A stretch of DNA of 64,000 nt. Source: Stenotrophomonas sp. ZAC14D1_NAIMI4_1 (GTDB taxonomy: Bacteria; Pseudomonadota; Gammaproteobacteria; Xanthomonadales; Xanthomonadaceae). Below, one piece after another: positions 9,074 to 18,219 of the stretch (position 1 is its first letter; every line of letters starts with the position of its first letter). The notes beneath the pieces were generated by a model that saw nothing but the letters and a program-made list of their open reading frames with translations, had not been told where the DNA came from and did no database searches. Both the position numbers and the translations under genes were made by a program. The stretch covers positions 2,754,407 through 2,818,406 of the forward strand of contig NZ_CP026001.1 of NCBI RefSeq assembly GCF_003086775.1, in the 5' to 3' direction.

Positions 9074-9105
9074 TTGACTCTTGACCAGACTCCAGGGTTG
9101 ACAAT
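9074..9105 (+). promoter_or_regulatory. MerR-type promoter with elongated spacer
   Basis: A -35 TTGACT (9074-9079) and a -10 GACAAT (9100-9105) are separated by 20 bp, longer than the usual 17. An imperfect 7-bp dyad (9077-9083 with 9092-9098, five of seven pairs) lies in the spacer. Long spacers that MerR-family activators untwist are known for metal-responsive promoters. It is 26 bp before the regulator's ATG. Confidence 0.65.
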
Positions 9106-9130
9106 GGCCCCAGTCATCCAGGAGTGCGCC

Positions 9131-9529
9131 ATGAACATTGGACAGCTGGCCCGCGAGGCCGGGGTGCCGATCGATACCGTCCGCTACTACGAACGCCAGC
9201 AGCTGCTGCCCACCGCAGCACGTTCCGCCGGCGGCTACCGCATCTTCGGCGAGCAGGACCTGCGCCGCCTGCGCTTCATCCGCCGCGCCAAGGCGCTGGG
9301 CTTCAGCCTGGAGGAAATCGCCGAACTGCTGACGCTGAGTGATCGCCACCAGCAGGACATGGCCAGCGTGCGCGATACCGCACAGGCCCGCCTGCTCGAC
9401 ATCGAGCAGCGCATGGCCGAGCTGCAGCGCATGCACGCCGCGCTGTCACAGCTGGTCGACGCCTGCCCGGGCCATGGCGACCTGGAGCAATGTCCCATCC
9501 TCGCCGCCCTGACCGAGGACAACGCATGA
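9131..9529 (+). CDS. MerR-family metal-responsive regulator (CueR/HmrR-like)
   Basis: A 132-residue MerR protein. The winged helix-turn-helix is at the N-terminus ([20 protein letters not shown], then the arginine-rich [15 protein letters not shown]). A coiled coil follows, and the C-terminal loop has two cysteines ([13 protein letters not shown]), the copper/silver site of CueR-like proteins; here eight residues separate them. The ATG at 9131 is preceded by AGGAG. Its stop overlaps the start of the P-type ATPase by 4 bp (ATGA), so regulator and pump are translationally coupled. It likely activates the promoter at 9074-9105. Confidence 0.88.
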   Translation: MNIGQLAREAGVPIDTVRYYERQQLLPTAARSAGGYRIFGEQDLRRLRFIRRAKALGFSLEEIAELLTLSDRHQQDMASVRDTAQARLLDIEQRMAELQRMHAALSQLVDACPGHGDLEQCPILAALTEDNA

Positions 9530-12120
9530 ACAGCGGGCACTCGCATTCTGGACATGCGCACGGCACGGCAACGGGCGGCGGCAGCTGCTGCGGCGGCGCG
9601 AAGAAGGCGCCACTGGCAGTGAAGGATCCGGTCTGCGGCATGGACGTGGCCCCGGCCACCAGCGCCCACCATGCCAACCACGATGGCCGTGACTGGCATT
9701 TCTGCTCGGCACGCTGCCGCGAACGCTTCCTGGCCGACCCTGCCGCGTTCGACGGCAGCACGCCCGCAGCCAGCGCCACAAAGAAGGCCGGTGGCTGCTG
9801 CGGCGGGCATGCGGCGCCCGCCGCTGGCGCCGCCACGGTGAAGGACCTGGTCTGCGGCATGGACGTGGATCCTGCCAGCACCGCGCACCACGCCCACCAC
9901 CAGGGCCAGGACTACCACTTCTGCAGCGGCGGCTGCCGGCAGAAATTCATCGCCGACCCGCAGCGCTATCTCGATCCGTCGTCCTACGTCGCACCGGAGG
10001 TGCCTGCAGGCACGCTGTACACCTGCCCGATGGACCCGGAAATCGTGCAGGAAGGCCCCGGCACCTGCCCGATCTGCGGCATGGCGCTGGAACCGATGAT
10101 GCCCAGCCTGGACGATGGCGAGAATCCGGAACTGACCGACTTCCGTCGCCGCTTCTGGGTCTCGCTGCCGCTGAGCGTGGCAACGATGGCGCTGGCGATG
10201 CTGGCGATGACCCCGTTGCTGCACGCGCTGTCGCCCACGCTGCGGGTGTGGATCGAAGGCGCGCTGGCCACGCCCGTGGTTCTGTGGGCCGGGTGGCCGT
10301 TCCTCGAACGCTGGGCACAATCGATCCGCAACCGCAGCCCCAACATGTGGACGCTGATCGGCACCGGCGTCATCGCCGCCTACGGCTACAGCGTGGTGGC
10401 CACGGTCGCACCGGGCGTGTTCCCGCCTTCTTTCCAGCAGCACGGCCACGTGGGCGTGTATTTCGAGGCGGCGGCGGTGATCATTTCGCTCACCCTGCTT
10501 GGCCAGCTGATGGAACTGCGCGCACGGGCCAAGACCTCGGCGGCGATCAAGGCGCTGCTGGGCCTGGCACCGAAGACCGCGCGGCGGATCGATGCCGATG
10601 GCAGCGAACATGACGTGGAGCTGGCATCGGTGAAGGCGGGTGACCGCCTGCGCGTGCGCCCCGGCGAAAAGGTGCCGGTGGATGGCCGCGTGCTGGAAGG
10701 CCGTTCGACGCTGGACGAATCGATGCTGACCGGCGAACCCGTGCCCGTGACCAAGCAGGCCGGCGACAGCGTGATCGGCGCGACCCTGAATGGTTCGGGC
10801 GCGCTGGTGATCGAAGCCGAGCGCGTGGGCGACGACAGCATGCTGGCGCAGATCGTGCAGCTGGTGGCACAGGCGCAACGTTCGCGCGCGCCGATGCAGC
10901 GCATGGCTGACAAGGTGGCGTACTGGTTCGTGCTGGCGGTGCTGGCCGTGGCCGCGCTGGCGCTGTTCGGCTGGGGCCTGTTCGGACCGGAGCCGTCGTG
11001 GACACACGGCGTGCTGAGCGCGGTGGCGGTGTTGATCATCGCCTGCCCCTGTGCGCTGGGGCTGGCCACGCCGATGTCGATCATGGTTGCCACCGGCCGC
11101 GCCGCGCAGCACGGCGTGCTGTTCCGCGATGCCGAAGCGATCGAAGCACTGGGCAAGGTCGATACGCTGGTGATCGACAAGACCGGCACGCTCACCGAAG
11201 GCCGCCCGGCGTTCGACGCCGTGCAGGCCAGTGCGGGTTTCGAGGATGCGCAGGTGCTGCAGTGGGCCGCCAGTCTCGACCAGGGCAGCGAACATCCGCT
11301 GGCCGAGGCCATCGTCGCCGCTGCACGCAGCCGTGGCCTGCCGCTGCTGGCGTTGGAGGAGTTCGATTCGATCACCGGGCTGGGCGTGCAGGGTCGCGTG
11401 GAGGGCCGCGCGATGTGGCTGGGCAACACGGCATTGATGGCTGGGCAATCGGTGCAGGTGACCGCACTGCAAGAACAGGCCGATGCCCTGCGCCGACGCG
11501 GTGCCAGCGTGATGTATCTGGCGGTGGACGGCCAGCTCGCCGGACTGCTGTCCGTGGCGGATCCGATCAAATCGACCACCGCCGAAGCCATCGCCGCACT
11601 GCACCGCGACGGCCTGCGCATCATCATGGCCACCGGTGATGGCCTGCTGACCGCACAGGCGGTTGCATCCACGCTGGGCCTGGACGAAGTACACGGCGAA
11701 AGCCGTCCCGCCGACAAGGCCGCACTGGTGCAGCAGTTGCAGGCAGAGGGTCGCGTCGTGGCGATGGCGGGTGATGGCATCAACGATGCCCCTGCCCTGG
11801 CCAGTGCGAACGTCGGCATCGCCATGGGCACCGGCACCGACGTGGCGATGTCCAGCGCACAGGTCACGCTGGTGAAGGGCGATCTGCGCGGCATCCTGCG
11901 TGCGCGCCAGTTGTCGCGTGCGGCCGTGCGCAACATGCGCCAGAACCTCGGCTTCGCCTTCCTCTACAACGGCCTGGGCATTCCGGTCGCGGCCGGCGTG
12001 CTGGTGCCGTGGGGCATTTCGCTGTCGCCGATGCTTGCAGCGGTGGCGATGAGCCTGAGTTCGGTATCGGTCATCAGCAACGCGCTGCGCCTGCGCACAC
12101 AGCGCCTGCCGCCCGGCTGA
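9526..12120 (+). CDS. copA: Copper-translocating P1B-type ATPase with two YHS domains
   Basis: 864 residues. The N-terminus is His/Cys-rich ([14 protein letters not shown]). Two YHS metal-binding domains follow (KDPVCGMDV near 32 and KDLVCGMDV near 106), then a heavy-metal-binding finger ([18 protein letters not shown]). About eight membrane helices follow. Catalytic motifs are complete: MLTGEP, transmembrane [10 protein letters not shown] (the P1B-1 Cu+/Ag+ signature), DKTGTLTEG with the phosphorylated Asp, the SEHPLAEAI His-Pro site and [10 protein letters not shown]. It exports monovalent copper or silver from the cytoplasm. YHS modules replace the usual CxxC HMA domains. It is coupled to the CueR-like gene. 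Confidence 0.92.
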   Translation: MNSGHSHSGHAHGTATGGGSCCGGAKKAPLAVKDPVCGMDVAPATSAHHANHDGRDWHFCSARCRERFLADPAAFDGSTPAASATKKAGGCCGGHAAPAAGAATVKDLVCGMDVDPASTAHHAHHQGQDYHFCSGGCRQKFIADPQRYLDPSSYVAPEVPAGTLYTCPMDPEIVQEGPGTCPICGMALEPMMPSLDDGENPELTDFRRRFWVSLPLSVATMALAMLAMTPLLHALSPTLRVWIEGALATPVVLWAGWPFLERWAQSIRNRSPNMWTLIGTGVIAAYGYSVVATVAPGVFPPSFQQHGHVGVYFEAAAVIISLTLLGQLMELRARAKTSAAIKALLGLAPKTARRIDADGSEHDVELASVKAGDRLRVRPGEKVPVDGRVLEGRSTLDESMLTGEPVPVTKQAGDSVIGATLNGSGALVIEAERVGDDSMLAQIVQLVAQAQRSRAPMQRMADKVAYWFVLAVLAVAALALFGWGLFGPEPSWTHGVLSAVAVLIIACPCALGLATPMSIMVATGRAAQHGVLFRDAEAIEALGKVDTLVIDKTGTLTEGRPAFDAVQASAGFEDAQVLQWAASLDQGSEHPLAEAIVAAARSRGLPLLALEEFDSITGLGVQGRVEGRAMWLGNTALMAGQSVQVTALQEQADALRRRGASVMYLAVDGQLAGLLSVADPIKSTTAEAIAALHRDGLRIIMATGDGLLTAQAVASTLGLDEVHGESRPADKAALVQQLQAEGRVVAMAGDGINDAPALASANVGIAMGTGTDVAMSSAQVTLVKGDLRGILRARQLSRAAVRNMRQNLGFAFLYNGLGIPVAAGVLVPWGISLSPMLAAVAMSLSSVSVISNALRLRTQRLPPG

Positions 12121-12162
12121 CATCGGCGTCGCAACGGACGTGAAGAAAAGTGCAACAAACGC

Positions 12163-12191
12163 TTGCCAACCCCCGGGGGCACAGCTATTAT
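12163..12191 (+). promoter_or_regulatory. Promoter of the tRNA-Ala/Glu array
   Basis: A -35 TTGCCA (12163-12168) and -10 TATTAT (12186-12191) have exactly 17 bp between them, ending about 19 bp before the first tRNA. This is a good sigma-70 match in otherwise GC-rich DNA. Confidence 0.7.
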
Positions 12192-12209
12192 TTCGCTCCT
12201 CAGCGACGT

Positions 12210-12285
12210 GGGGCCATAGCTCAGCTGGGAGAGCGCCTGCATGGCATGCAGGAGGTCAGCGGTTCGATCCCGCTTGGCTCCACCA
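12210..12285 (+). tRNA. tRNA-Ala(GGC), copy 1
   Basis: A complete 76-nt cloverleaf with encoded CCA. Acceptor GGGGCCA pairs with TGGCTCC, anticodon stem CCTGC/GCAGG, loop ATGGCAT with anticodon GGC, and T-loop TTCGATC. First member of three Ala-Glu pairs. Confidence 0.97.
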
Positions 12286-12339
12286 ATCTTTCGGCATTAG
12301 GCCGTCGAAAGGTCGCAAAAGAACATTGATGAGATCTGC

Positions 12340-12415
12340 GTCCCCATCGTCTAGAGGCCTAGGACATCACCCTTTCACGGTGGCGACCGGGGTTCGAATC
12401 CCCGTGGGGACGCCA
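12340..12415 (+). tRNA. tRNA-Glu(TTC), copy 1
   Basis: A 76-nt cloverleaf with encoded CCA. Acceptor GTCCCCA/TGGGGAC, anticodon stem closing loop CTTTCAC with anticodon TTC, T-loop TTCGAAT. It follows tRNA-Ala copy 1 by 54 nt. Confidence 0.97.
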
Positions 12416-12434
12416 ACTCATCACGAACAACGAG

Positions 12435-12461
12435 GACCCGGCCGATAACCGGGTCTTTTTT
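12435..12461 (+). terminator. Intrinsic terminator after tRNA-Glu copy 1
   Basis: GACCCGG pairs with CCGGGTC around an eight-base loop (GCCGATAA, slightly shorter if inner bases pair), followed by a T6 run (12456-12461). A classical rho-independent terminator. The next pair therefore probably needs its own promoter; the AT-richer stretch 12535-12599 could hold it, but I see no confident match. Confidence 0.75.
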
Positions 12462-12599
12462 GTTCACCGCCTACCGGCGTTCAGGTTGTGGCGTTGTGGT
12501 TCCCCTGCCCTCGTGGCCTTGGAGGACCAGAACGAAGAAAGCGAAAAAAAAGCTTCCACAAAGGTGAATACGTTGGTAAGATAGGCGGCTCGGTAACAC

Positions 12600-12675
12600 G
12601 GGGCCATAGCTCAGCTGGGAGAGCGCCTGCATGGCATGCAGGAGGTCAGCGGTTCGATCCCGCTTGGCTCCACCA
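12600..12675 (+). tRNA. tRNA-Ala(GGC), copy 2
   Basis: Identical in sequence to copy 1, with encoded CCA and anticodon GGC. It begins the second Ala-Glu pair. Confidence 0.97.
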
Positions 12676-12724
12676 CTTTCGACATTAGGCCGTCGAAGGT
12701 TCTACAACTTGAAGTTTTTCGTGC

Positions 12725-12800
12725 GTCCCCATCGTCTAGAGGCCTAGGACATCACCCTTTCACGGTGGCGACCGGGGTTCGAATCCCCGTGGGGACGCCA
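12725..12800 (+). tRNA. tRNA-Glu(TTC), copy 2
   Basis: Identical to tRNA-Glu copy 1. The 49-nt spacer before it is nearly identical to the 47-nt spacer of the third pair. Confidence 0.97.
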
Positions 12801-12846
12801 GTTTCAAAACGGACCCTGCTCCCGGCAGGACAATCCGGAGTTTCAT

Positions 12847-12922
12847 GGGGCCATAGCTCAGCTGGGAGAGCGCCTGCATGGCATGCAGGAGGTCAGCGGT
12901 TCGATCCCGCTTGGCTCCACCA
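12847..12922 (+). tRNA. tRNA-Ala(GGC), copy 3
   Basis: Identical to the other two tRNA-Ala copies. It lies 46 nt after tRNA-Glu copy 2 with no terminator between, so pairs 2 and 3 may be one transcript. Confidence 0.97.
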
Positions 12923-12969
12923 CTTCGACATTAGGCCGTCGAAGATCTACAACTTGAAGTTTTTCGTGC

Positions 12970-13045
12970 GTCCCCATCGTCTAGAGGCCTAGGACATCAC
13001 CCTTTCACGGTGGCGACCGGGGTTCGAATCCCCGTGGGGACGCCA
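12970..13045 (+). tRNA. tRNA-Glu(TTC), copy 3
   Basis: Identical to the other two tRNA-Glu copies and the last gene of the array. A strong terminator follows within 12 nt. Confidence 0.97.
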
Positions 13046-13055
13046 ATTCTTGAAG

Positions 13056-13079
13056 ACCCCGGCCTCGGCCGGGGTTTTT
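13056..13079 (+). terminator. Intrinsic terminator ending the tRNA array
   Basis: ACCCCGGCC and GGCCGGGGT form a strong stem around a short TC-rich loop, followed by a T5 run. It also lies beyond the 3' end of the convergent acetyltransferase gene. Confidence 0.85.
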
Positions 13080-13105
13080 CTTTGCCTGTCATCCAGGCAT
13101 CGATT

Positions 13106-13522
13106 TCAGAAGCGCCGATACATGCCGACCGACGCCGGTGCGGTGGGTGCAAACCCGAACTGCGCGTACAGGCGATGCGCCTCGCCATCGGCGAGCAGGC
13201 TCACATATGCCGACGGCGGCAGATTCGCCTGCATCCACGCATCCAGCCGCCGCATTACTTCCTTGCCCAGCCCCTGCCCCTGCAACCGCGGCAACACGGC
13301 GATATCGCAGACCTGCAGGTGGCAACCGCCATCGCCGACGATCCGGCCCATCGCCACCAGCTCACTTCCCTGATAGGCGCAGACGCCGAACAGCGTGTTG
13401 GGCAGCGCGCGGCTGGCGGCCTCGGCGGTCTTGGCACTCAGCCCGGCCAGCAGGCGCAGCTGGCAGTAATCCTCCACGGTCGCCACGCCGTCGCGGAACT
13501 GGCAGGTCGTCGAATCACTCAT
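13106..13522 (-). CDS. GNAT-family N-acetyltransferase
   Basis: A 138-residue GCN5-related acetyltransferase. The acetyl-CoA binding motif A is clear (VCDIAVLPRLQGQGLGKEVM, with Q-x-x-G-x-G), and the C-terminus has the common YAQFGFAPT motif B. Such proteins acetylate small amines, antibiotics or proteins; the substrate here cannot be told. A GGAG lies about 7 bp before the ATG. It converges on the tRNA array. Confidence 0.85.
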   Translation of the reverse strand: MSDSTTCQFRDGVATVEDYCQLRLLAGLSAKTAEAASRALPNTLFGVCAYQGSELVAMGRIVGDGGCHLQVCDIAVLPRLQGQGLGKEVMRRLDAWMQANLPPSAYVSLLADGEAHRLYAQFGFAPTAPASVGMYRRF

Positions 13523-13598
13523 GCGTCATCTCCAGGTGGTCAGGCTATCCTGCCGTAGTCACGTCGCAGCCGCTGCGACCTTCGCCCACAGAACGCCC

Positions 13599-14555
13599 AT
13601 GTGCTACTCCGCCCTGATCCGCGCCGACTACGCCAAGCTTGTCCGTGAATACGGCGCCGTGCTGTCGCTGGAAGAATTTGCCGAGCTGTACGCGCACGAT
13701 CCCGGCAAGAAGCGGCCGAAGACACCCAAGGCGATGGACGATGGCTTTGCCGGCGCACGCACCGAGCAGGGCCGCGACATCGTGGCGAAGATCCAGCAGT
13801 GGCATGCCGAGGAGCAGCAGGCGCTGCAGGCCGAGCTGTTGAAGCAGAGCGAACGGCGCGACATCGCCCACGCCACCCTGGCCACGCGGCCGACACAGAA
13901 AGCGCGCAACGACCTGCGCGTGGCCAGCAACCGCATCGAACGCGCGCAGGCACGCCTGGACGACCTGCACCGGGTGCAGCTGCTGCCGCGCGACAACCGC
14001 ATCTTCCCCGGCACCTACGCGCCGGTGATGGTCAGCGAAAACGGGCAGCGGGTGATCAAGCCGATGCGCTACCAGTGCCGCCTGCCGGACAAGCCCGCAC
14101 GCAACGACGTGCTCTACCCGGGCACCTACAACGCGCGACGCGACAGCCTGGAAGGCTACTGGCGCGGCGCCTTCGGCCTGCGCCACGGCGTGGTGGTGGT
14201 CAGCGCGTTCTACGAGCACGTGCCGCGTCATGCCATGGCCGGCCGCAGCCTGGATACCGGAGAAAAGGAACAGGACGTGGTGCTGGAATTCCGCCCCGAC
14301 CCGCCACGTGATCTGCTGCTGGCCTGCCTGTGGGCCGAGTGGGAAGGCCCGGAAGGCCGGCTGTTGTCCTTCGCCGCGATCACCGACGCACCGCCGGCCG
14401 ACGTGGCTGCCGCCGGTCATGACCGCGGCGTAGTGCCGATCCGGCCGGAACACCTCGATGCCTGGCTCAACCCCGATCCGGACCAGCTGGCCACGCAGTA
14501 CGCCATCCTCGATGACCGCGAGGATCTGCGTTACGTCTACGAAGAGGCGGCCTGA
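13599..14555 (+). CDS. SRAP-domain (HMCES/YedK-type) abasic-site DNA-protein crosslinker, intact active site
   Basis: 318 residues. SRAP proteins use the Cys exposed after Met removal to crosslink abasic sites in single-stranded DNA. All catalytic residues are present: Cys2 (MCYSAL), Asn178 (YNARR), Glu206 (AFYEH) and His274 (AGHDRG). Compared with the ~220-residue E. coli YedK, it carries an extra ~100-residue, largely helical insertion between about residues 50 and 150. The ATG at 13599 is required because it puts Cys at position 2. A second, degenerate SRAP gene lies at 54995-55738. Confidence 0.87.
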   Translation: MCYSALIRADYAKLVREYGAVLSLEEFAELYAHDPGKKRPKTPKAMDDGFAGARTEQGRDIVAKIQQWHAEEQQALQAELLKQSERRDIAHATLATRPTQKARNDLRVASNRIERAQARLDDLHRVQLLPRDNRIFPGTYAPVMVSENGQRVIKPMRYQCRLPDKPARNDVLYPGTYNARRDSLEGYWRGAFGLRHGVVVVSAFYEHVPRHAMAGRSLDTGEKEQDVVLEFRPDPPRDLLLACLWAEWEGPEGRLLSFAAITDAPPADVAAAGHDRGVVPIRPEHLDAWLNPDPDQLATQYAILDDREDLRYVYEEAA

Positions 14556-14570
14556 GCCTGAGCCCGGCGG

Positions 14571-14951
14571 TCAGGCCTTGGCGCTGGAACGGCCGACCGC
14601 GCGCACCAATGCCCGCGACAGATCCGCCGACAGGTAGGGCTTGACCAGCAGCACACCGCCGCGCATCGACGCAGGCAGCTGATCGGCGGTCATGCCGGTG
14701 GCCAGCACGAAGGGCACGCCGCGTGCGGCCAGGGCAGCGGCCACCGGCTCACTGGTCTCGTTGCGGGCCAGGCGGTAATCCAGCAGAGCCACGTCCGGCG
14801 AGGTGTCCTGCAGCAGGCGCAACGACTCGGCAACCGTCTCGGCCAGACCGACCACCACGGCGCCCGCCTGCACCAGCTGCATCTGCAGCAGGGCGGCACT
14901 CATCTCATCGTTCTCGACCACCAGCACCCGCAGGCCTTGCAACGCAGTCAT
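14571..14951 (-). CDS. Single-domain response regulator (receiver only)
   Basis: 126 residues forming one CheY-like receiver: acidic pair in VVENDE, phospho-acceptor Asp in ALLDYRL, and the conserved Lys in LLVKPYL. There is no output domain, so it probably acts by protein contact in a phosphorelay or chemotaxis-like pathway. The ATG at 14951 has an excellent GGAGGGAGG; an upstream in-frame start gives only non-conserved residues. No kinase is adjacent; a chemoreceptor lies 290 bp away across a tRNA. Confidence 0.85.
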   Translation of the reverse strand: MTALQGLRVLVVENDEMSAALLQMQLVQAGAVVVGLAETVAESLRLLQDTSPDVALLDYRLARNETSEPVAAALAARGVPFVLATGMTADQLPASMRGGVLLVKPYLSADLSRALVRAVGRSSAKA

Positions 14952-15089
14952 GGGCCTCCCTCCGGCGCCTGTCAACCGGATCCAGTATAGCCATCGCCCA
15001 GCCATTACCGACAAATCAACGGGCTTCCGGCCCTGTACGGAGGCGCCTCTATGAAGGTCCTCCGGGCTCGGTTACACTAGCCCGCTGCT

Positions 15090-15175
15090 GCCGGTGTGGC
15101 GGAATGGTATACGCAGCTGACTCAAAATCAGCCGGGGGTGACCCCATGAAGGTTCGAGTCCTTTCACCGGCACCA
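15090..15175 (+). tRNA. tRNA-Leu(CAA)
   Basis: An 86-nt class II cloverleaf with long variable arm and encoded CCA. Acceptor GCCGGTG/CACCGGC, anticodon loop CTCAAAA with anticodon CAA, variable arm around GGGGGTGACCCC. A possible -10 TACACT lies at 15073-15078. Confidence 0.96.
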
Positions 15176-15181
15176 TCGAAC

Positions 15182-15210
15182 AAAAGGCCAGGTCATCGAC
15201 CTGGCCTTTT
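15182..15210 (+). terminator. Terminator after tRNA-Leu, bidirectional
   Basis: A perfect 12-bp stem (AAAAGGCCAGGT with its complement) around the 5-nt loop CATCG, ending in T4 on the plus strand and a T4 on the minus strand. It serves both the tRNA and the convergent chemoreceptor gene. Confidence 0.9.
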
Positions 15211-15239
15211 GCGTTGCTGCAGGCACAACCGCCCCGGCG

Positions 15240-17078
15240 TCAGGTCACGACCCGCAGCATCGGCATCCGCTGCGCGCCCGCGCCGCCCTGCCCCGCATCC
15301 ACCCGGAACCCGGCCACGGTCTGCAGCAGCTGCGCGGACTGTTCCTCCATGCTGCGCGCCGCCGCCGAAGCCTCCTCCACCAGCGCTGCGTTCTGCTGCG
15401 TGCCCTGGTCGATCAGGTCGACGGCCTGGTTCATCTGCTGGATGTCGTCGCTCTGCTGCTGTGCCGCCGTGCTGATCTGGGTCATCAGTTCGCTGACCCG
15501 GCGCACATCGCGCACGATCTCATCCATGGTGCGTCCCGCGCTTTCCACCTGCGCGGTGCCGGCGCCGACGTTGGCCACCGATGCGTCGATGAGCTGCTTG
15601 ATCTCCTTGGCCGCACTGGCCGAACGCTGCGACAGCTCGCGGATCTCGGTGGCCACCACGGCGAAGCCGCGGCCATGCTGCCCCGCGCGCGCGGCTTCCA
15701 CGGCGGCATTCAAGGCCAGGATGTTGGTCTGGAAGGCAATGCCGTCGATCACCCCGATGATGTCGACGATGCGCCGCGAGGACGTGTTGATCACCGCCAT
15801 GGTCGAGACCACTTCATGGACCACGGTGCCGCCGCGCGCCGCCACTTCAGCCGTGCCACCGGCCAGTTCGCTGGCCTGTCGTGCATGGGTGGCGGTGCGC
15901 TGCACGGTTTCGGCCAGGCCCTTCATCGACACCGCCGTTTCTTCCAGCGAGGCGGCCTGCTGCTCGGTGCGCTGGGACAGATCGTTGTTGCCCTGCGCGA
16001 TCTCGCTCGCGCCCACCGCAATGGTGTCGGCGGCGAACTTGATCTGGCCGAGGATGCCGGCCATGGCCTCCACCAGCGCGTTGACGCCCTCGCAGAGATC
16101 GGCGATCGGGCCACGCTTGTCGGTCATGTCCACGTGGTGGGTCAGGTCGCCCTGCTTTGCGGCCGCCACCACTTCGCGGGTCTGCGCCACGGCGCGCTGG
16201 GTGGCCTGGTTTTCGTGCACCTGCGCGGTGATGTCGGTGGCGTACTTCACGACCTTGAACGGGCGACCGTTCATATCGAGGATGGGATTGTAGGACGCCT
16301 GGATCCACACCTCGCGCCCGTCCTTGCCCAGCCGCCGGTACTGGCCCGCGTCATACTCGCCCCGGCCCAGTTTTTCCCAGAACTGGCGGTATTCGGCGCT
16401 CTCGCGCTGGTCGGGTTCGACGAACAGGGAATGGTGCCGGCCGCGCACTTCCTCCAGCGTGTAGCCGGTGGCAGCGAGGAAGTTGGCATTGGCGGACAGG
16501 ATGCGACCGTCCAGGCTGAACTCGATGACCGCCTGTGACTTGTCGATGGCCGCCAACTGGCCTGCCGAATCGGCGGCCTGCAATTTCTGCGCGGTGATGT
16601 CCGTGGCGAACTTCACCACCTTGTACGGCCGCCCTTGGCGATCCAGCACCGGATTGTACGAAGCCTGGATCCATATCTCGCGCCCGCCCTTGCCGATGCG
16701 CCGGTACTGGCCGGCATCGAACTCGCCGCGCGCCAGCCGCGCCCAGAACTCGCGGTACTCGGCGCTGCGGGCGTGTTCGGGGTCGACGAACAGGGCGTGG
16801 TGCTGGCCCTGGATCTCATCAAGGCGGTAGCCCACCGCCTGCAGGAAGTTGTCGTTGGCCTGCAGGATGGTGCCATCCAGGGCGAACTCGATGACCGCCT
16901 GCACGCGGTGCAGGGCAGCCACCTGCGCGGCAAGCTCATCCTGTCGGCGGTCCTGCGCGGGCACATCAGTGGTGGTGCGCTGCGCACCCAGCGCGCCCAG
17001 CAGCAGGCGCCAGGGTGAGTAACGGGAATGGGAATCGGCCGGCGTCTGCTCACCCGCCGTGAAGCCTGGCATCAGCAT
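15240..17078 (-). CDS. Cytoplasmic methyl-accepting chemotaxis protein with two PAS domains
   Basis: 612 residues with no membrane helix: two tandem PAS domains (about 45-165 and 168-285) with near-identical cores ([17 protein letters not shown] and [17 protein letters not shown]), then a short linker and the MCP signalling domain whose hairpin tip reads [20 protein letters not shown]. It probably senses redox state or a small ligand through the PAS pockets, as Aer-like and BdlA-like receptors do; no cofactor residue can be assigned. ATG at 17078 has GAGGA 8 bp upstream. The end lacks a CheR-binding pentapeptide. Confidence 0.88.
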   Translation of the reverse strand: MLMPGFTAGEQTPADSHSRYSPWRLLLGALGAQRTTTDVPAQDRRQDELAAQVAALHRVQAVIEFALDGTILQANDNFLQAVGYRLDEIQGQHHALFVDPEHARSAEYREFWARLARGEFDAGQYRRIGKGGREIWIQASYNPVLDRQGRPYKVVKFATDITAQKLQAADSAGQLAAIDKSQAVIEFSLDGRILSANANFLAATGYTLEEVRGRHHSLFVEPDQRESAEYRQFWEKLGRGEYDAGQYRRLGKDGREVWIQASYNPILDMNGRPFKVVKYATDITAQVHENQATQRAVAQTREVVAAAKQGDLTHHVDMTDKRGPIADLCEGVNALVEAMAGILGQIKFAADTIAVGASEIAQGNNDLSQRTEQQAASLEETAVSMKGLAETVQRTATHARQASELAGGTAEVAARGGTVVHEVVSTMAVINTSSRRIVDIIGVIDGIAFQTNILALNAAVEAARAGQHGRGFAVVATEIRELSQRSASAAKEIKQLIDASVANVGAGTAQVESAGRTMDEIVRDVRRVSELMTQISTAAQQQSDDIQQMNQAVDLIDQGTQQNAALVEEASAAARSMEEQSAQLLQTVAGFRVDAGQGGAGAQRMPMLRVVT

Positions 17079-17351
17079 CTTGGGTTCCTCGGAGTCCAAT
17101 AGAATGCAATCCGGCGGGCGGATGCCCGGCGGGGCCATCAATTGCCTGGACTTGCAGACGCGCGGGGGGGGAAGCGTCCTTGTTCGTCTTGCGCGTAAAG
17201 CTGGACTGCGGACTGCGGAAGGCGGTACACACAGCGCGGGCCACCCGTCGGGGGCAGCCTGGAGTCCAGCAGCGAAAGGCAGGAGCGGGATCCAGTCAGG
17301 TTATCGGCGGGCCGGACGCCACCTTTAGGGCGATCTGCACGACCCGCGCCT
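17079..17351. other. Intergenic region with a G8 run
   Basis: The 273 bp between the chemoreceptor start and the next gene's end hold no convincing gene. A run of eight G residues (17164-17171) stands out and could be slippage-prone. No clear promoter motif was found in this GC-rich stretch. Confidence 0.4.
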
Positions 17352-17762
17352 TCACAACGCCCGGCGGTACAGCAGCTTGCCCCCGGCCTCGCCCTGGGCC
17401 TCGTAGCCATTGCGCTCCAGCAGGGCCACCATCTGCGGGAAGGCCTGCGAGGTCTTCACTTCGATGCAGCCGTAACCCTGCGCGGCTGCCCAGCGCTGCT
17501 GGGTTTCCAGCAGCGCCTGGGCGATGCCCTGGCGGCGATGGGCCGGATGGATGCCGCCAACCCAGCTGTAGAAACGCCTGCGATCGAGCGCGTAACCCAC
17601 CTTGAAGCCGACCAGCTCACCGCCCTGCTCGGCCACCAGCACCAGGTGGCGGCGCCCGGCCAGGCGTTGCGCGTAGGTGGCATGGGTGCGCCCCTGGCCC
17701 AGCTCGCCCACGCCCTGCAGCACCTGCAGGGCTTCGTCCAGATTGCCTACTCTTACCAGCAT
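17352..17762 (-). CDS. GNAT-family N-acetyltransferase
   Basis: A 136-residue acetyltransferase with motif A in GGIHPAHRRQGIAQALL and motif B near LLERNGYEA. It resembles the short, RimI-like group, but the substrate is unknown. A strong GGAGGA stands 6 bp before the ATG. The next gene upstream on this strand (18053-17778) ends 15 bp before it, so the two may be cotranscribed. Confidence 0.85.
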   Translation of the reverse strand: MLVRVGNLDEALQVLQGVGELGQGRTHATYAQRLAGRRHLVLVAEQGGELVGFKVGYALDRRRFYSWVGGIHPAHRRQGIAQALLETQQRWAAAQGYGCIEVKTSQAFPQMVALLERNGYEAQGEAGGKLLYRRAL

Positions 17763-17777
17763 CGTGTTCCTCCGCGG

Positions 17778-18053
17778 TCAGCGTTGACGCCACATCATCC
17801 AGCGCAGCACGGCAATGGCCAGCACGGCCGGCAGGTAGCCGAGACTGCCCACCCACACAAGCAGCGCTGCCGTCACCCAGCCACCGCCGCCACCGAAGAT
17901 CCACGACGTGTGCTGCAGGACATGCAGTGCCACCGGCAGCAGCAGCGCCGGCGACAGCCGCAGCAGCTGCCAGCGCCAGCCGAGCGGCCCGACGAAGCCA
18001 ATGATGGCACCGAGCAGTGCGGCGATCGTCACAATGGGGAGTGCAGCGTCCAT
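17778..18053 (-). CDS. Small membrane protein of unknown function
   Basis: 91 residues with three hydrophobic segments (about 5-20, 30-48 and 60-85) and a glycine run (GGGGGW) between the second and third. I chose the ATG at 18053 because it opens a hydrophobic helix directly; an in-frame start at 18098 adds 15 poorly conserved-looking residues. The family was not recognised. Confidence 0.6.
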   Translation of the reverse strand: MDAALPIVTIAALLGAIIGFVGPLGWRWQLLRLSPALLLPVALHVLQHTSWIFGGGGGWVTAALLVWVGSLGYLPAVLAIAVLRWMMWRQR

Positions 18054-18219
18054 GTCGGTGTTCGTTTGCAGGATGCAGCAGCCATTGTGGACCACCACCG
18101 CCGTTACAGCGATGCGCGCTGCGCCGGGAAGGTTGCAATGACCAACGACCCATTACATCGCGCGTCGCTGCGTGCAGCATCACCTGCATCACGGATGCAT
18201 CCATTGCAGGGAGAAGCCC

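Noticed and set aside
9235..12123. 962-codon open frame antisense to the copper ATPase
   Set aside because: His/Gln/Arg-rich low-complexity translation opposite a gene with complete P-type ATPase motifs; not coding.
12210..13045. Possible CRISPR-like repeat pattern
   Set aside because: The repeated units are complete tRNA genes with near-identical spacers; no short repeat with unique spacers and no cas genes.
13050..13100. Phage or island attachment site at the tRNA array
   Set aside because: No integrase gene and no displaced tRNA 3' fragment downstream was seen.
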